Assembly: GCA_964405325.1 (NCBI GenBank)
Contig: CAYONM010000188.1
Location: 1 to 7,346 of the forward strand
Length of the DNA: 7,346 bases
From: CAYONM01 sp964405325
Lineage (GTDB): Bacteria > Planctomycetota > UBA11346
Direction of reading: 5' to 3'
The notes beneath the pieces are model-generated. The model did no database searches and had not been told where the DNA came from. It worked only from the letters and a program-made list of their open reading frames with translations. Made by a program: the position numbers and the translations under genes. The first letter of the stretch is position 1. Every line of letters starts with the position of its first letter. Below are positions 7,201-7,346 of this stretch, piece by piece.

Positions 7201-7258
7201 TCGCGTCAACAGTATCGACATCGGCGCCTACGAATACCAGCCCTCCGGCGATATCTGA
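4232..7258 (+). CDS. Exported, probable lipoprotein: Ig-like repeats plus Pmp-like beta-helix
   Basis: As assembled it is 1,008 residues including an unknown block. Residues 1-21 form a signal peptide (M-R-R, hydrophobic core rich in W/F/L, then LPLAC) with Cys21 followed by SGGGSSG; Ser at +2 would favour the outer membrane in a Gram-negative cell. Pro at -3 makes the lipobox non-canonical. About six Ig-like domains follow, near residues 40-137, 150-245, 251-347, 351-421 (interrupted by N), 422-520 and 520-615. They share P-N-G-G-E, (I/L)xW(Q/R), SW.TI, G-S-(Y/H)-D-W-x-(V/I)-P and D-x-S-x-A-x-F-x-I, the bacterial Kre9/Knh1-like repeat. An Asp-rich linker (DNDDDDSDE) precedes domain 2. From residue 618 (WYVDDDASAGGDG) begins a right-handed beta-helix with GGxI at 782, 836 and 867 and FxxN at 799, 827 and 885. 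The end, GGDRRVNSIDIGAYEYQ, is choice-of-anchor-Q-like. Likely a surface adhesin or glycan-binding protein; no catalytic site is evident. It appears monocistronic, with no clear promoter. Confidence 0.93.
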   Translation: MRRYIWTSLFWFFILQLPLACSGGGSSGESKQDDERAGSQPVVEWRSPTTDVELLPGDSIELQWQSQELGDRRLELAFSVNASVADSAWEVIANNLTGTTNSWTWSAPDLATTNGRWRLRSLDNAVVALSPAGFSIDNDDDDSDEPVGSSLELTSPNGGERLTAGNTFTIAWRHAGTVADGLTLSWTADGNSTAPVWNTIVQNLPATGSYDWSVPDTATTTALMAIAVPAGQPRDESDASFTILSEPPTNPELALLAPNGGERFFQGATIELRWQGSDLPTGTSVTAEYSLDASADPISWTTIADDQPASGSHDWTIPTDVASDDCLVRVRSGELTDQSDASFRIVPPSDPELALLAPNGGERFFQGATXXXXXXXXXXXXXXXXXXXXXXXXXXXXXXXXXXVRSGELTDQSDASFRIVPVGFLIQQPQAGISYGSGLRTTIRWQSDGIQGDIDLAYTLTVSVDDPEWITIVGDAPNVGNYDWIVPATASTDCAIRIAGNSNAVGWVESRSATFAIENAGLSLLQPNGGESLLVGEEFEIRWQRAGVSAPVTLAFSSDADAGEPSWTPIATDVADTGSFVWTVPDTASETCLISIRDPGADLSDRSDAIFSISAPEGIWYVDDDASAGGDGHSWASAFRHPEDALAITESGDQIWIADGIYRPRGNRDQHIAMVSGVALFGGFAGDETTLNQRDWRQQQTVFSGDIGTVGIDTDNSRQVVRLYNVEEVIIDGLVITGGYADGDFERRYGAGIYCNNSNLRLRNCLLIDNHADPDAAAGGTGGGISAFSSTLEIVNCVFTGNTAPFGAGVALTNAAGQTNHVIGSVFHDNHALWGGGGISCFSNTTIEVRSCSLIDNRAEDDDLGDGGAIYISSDSALIAGNTLFAANTATEATPLLFRAETGSASFAHCQLHDTTPSGPDWDEQFGIDDGGNIAAVELNLHDLATPAGDDGVWATADDGLAPTATSPLVDAGSDSVGGGGGSDLTGGDRRVNSIDIGAYEYQPSGDI
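4703..4709 (+). repeat. Poly-G tract of seven
   Basis: Seven consecutive G encode the Gly-Gly-Glu of the P-N-G-G-E signature in Ig domain 2. The other domains encode the same residues with mixed GGC codons, so the run is not forced by the protein sequence. Confidence 0.9.
4985..5494 (+). repeat. 300-bp tandem repeat encoding one Ig-like domain (two or more copies)
   Basis: Positions 4985-5039 are identical to 5285-5339, an offset of exactly 300 bp or 100 codons, and 5218-5272 are identical to 5440-5494. Each identical block is 55 bp, and the N gap lies between the second-copy flanks. The other Ig domains in the protein are far more divergent, so this duplication is recent or homogenised by recombination. 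Confidence 0.93.
5340..5439. other. Assembly gap of 100 N inside the repeated Ig domain
   Basis: Exactly 100 undetermined bases, the usual placeholder for a gap of unknown size. Aligning the flanks to the intact copy, the missing part corresponds to 5040-5217, which is 178 bp. Both 100 and 178 leave remainder one on division by three, so the frame stays open either way. Confidence 0.98.
6737..6744 (+). repeat. Poly-G tract of eight in the Pmp-like repeat
   Basis: Eight consecutive G encode the glycines of a G-G-G-I motif at residues 836-839. One base lost gives a TGA about 19 codons on; one base gained gives a TAG about 22 codons on. Either slip would remove roughly the last 170 residues. 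Confidence 0.9.
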
Positions 7259-7346
7259 GTTCCACAGCCCGGCCCAGGGGCGGTGTTGCTGCTGAACCTC
7301 CCCCTGTTTCCGGACAGCCTTTCAAGCGAGAAATCGCGTAGAGGAT
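7259..7346. other. Downstream flank, nothing recognised
   Basis: After the lipoprotein stop these 88 bases show no convincing gene start, terminator hairpin with T-run, or repeat. Confidence 0.6.

Noticed and set aside
7265..7285. Terminator after the lipoprotein gene (GCCC...GGGC pairing)
   Set aside because: Short, poorly paired stem with no T-run.

Overview
The window is GC-rich bacterial DNA. Its scrap genes, an RND-type efflux permease fragment and pieces of a Y1/RAYT-type transposase, point most naturally to a Proteobacterium, probably a Gammaproteobacterium. The sulfatase plus glycosidase pair and the Ig-domain/beta-helix surface protein are equally at home in Planctomycetes, Lentisphaerae or Verrucomicrobia, so the assignment is an inference. 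A run of exactly 100 N inside a repeat says this is a scaffolded draft assembly.

Layout. Positions 1-154 hold a short upstream region with a possible divergent gene start at the left edge. Positions 155-3222 carry two same-strand genes 50 bp apart. The first is a cytoplasmic S1-type (formylglycine) sulfatase with an intact C-V-P-A-R active-site motif. The second is a 529-residue TIM-barrel protein that resembles GH67-type alpha-glucuronidases. Together they look like a small operon for intracellular breakdown of a sulfated, probably uronic-acid-containing, glycan.

Positions 3223-4231 are about 1 kb with no intact gene. In order this stretch contains: the C-terminal end of an RND efflux permease on the minus strand, broken by a 14-bp tandem duplication; four perfect copies of a 17-bp tandem repeat; the first 29 codons of a Y1/RAYT-like transposase on the minus strand; an AT-richer 200-bp stretch; a C-terminal remnant of the same transposase family on the plus strand; and, overlapping that remnant, a 54-bp imperfect palindrome whose two arms begin with GTAG. 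It reads as a graveyard of mobile-element activity between two functional blocks.

Positions 4232-7258 encode a large exported, probably lipid-anchored protein. It has a signal peptide ending in Cys21, about six Ig-like domains of roughly 100 residues with a P-N-G-G-E signature, then a right-handed beta-helix with Pmp-like GGxI/FxxN repeats and a choice-of-anchor-Q-like C-terminus. Two of the Ig domains are an exact 300-bp tandem repeat, and the N gap lies within the second copy. The gap size and protein length given here are therefore artefactual: copy alignment predicts 178 bp (plus any multiple of 300) instead of 100. Positions 7259-7346 show nothing recognisable.

I do not see a convincing new defence or regulatory system. 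The most interesting items are the transposase remnants with their palindrome and 17-bp repeats, the collapsed Ig repeat, and the poly-G tract in the Pmp-like part of the surface protein.
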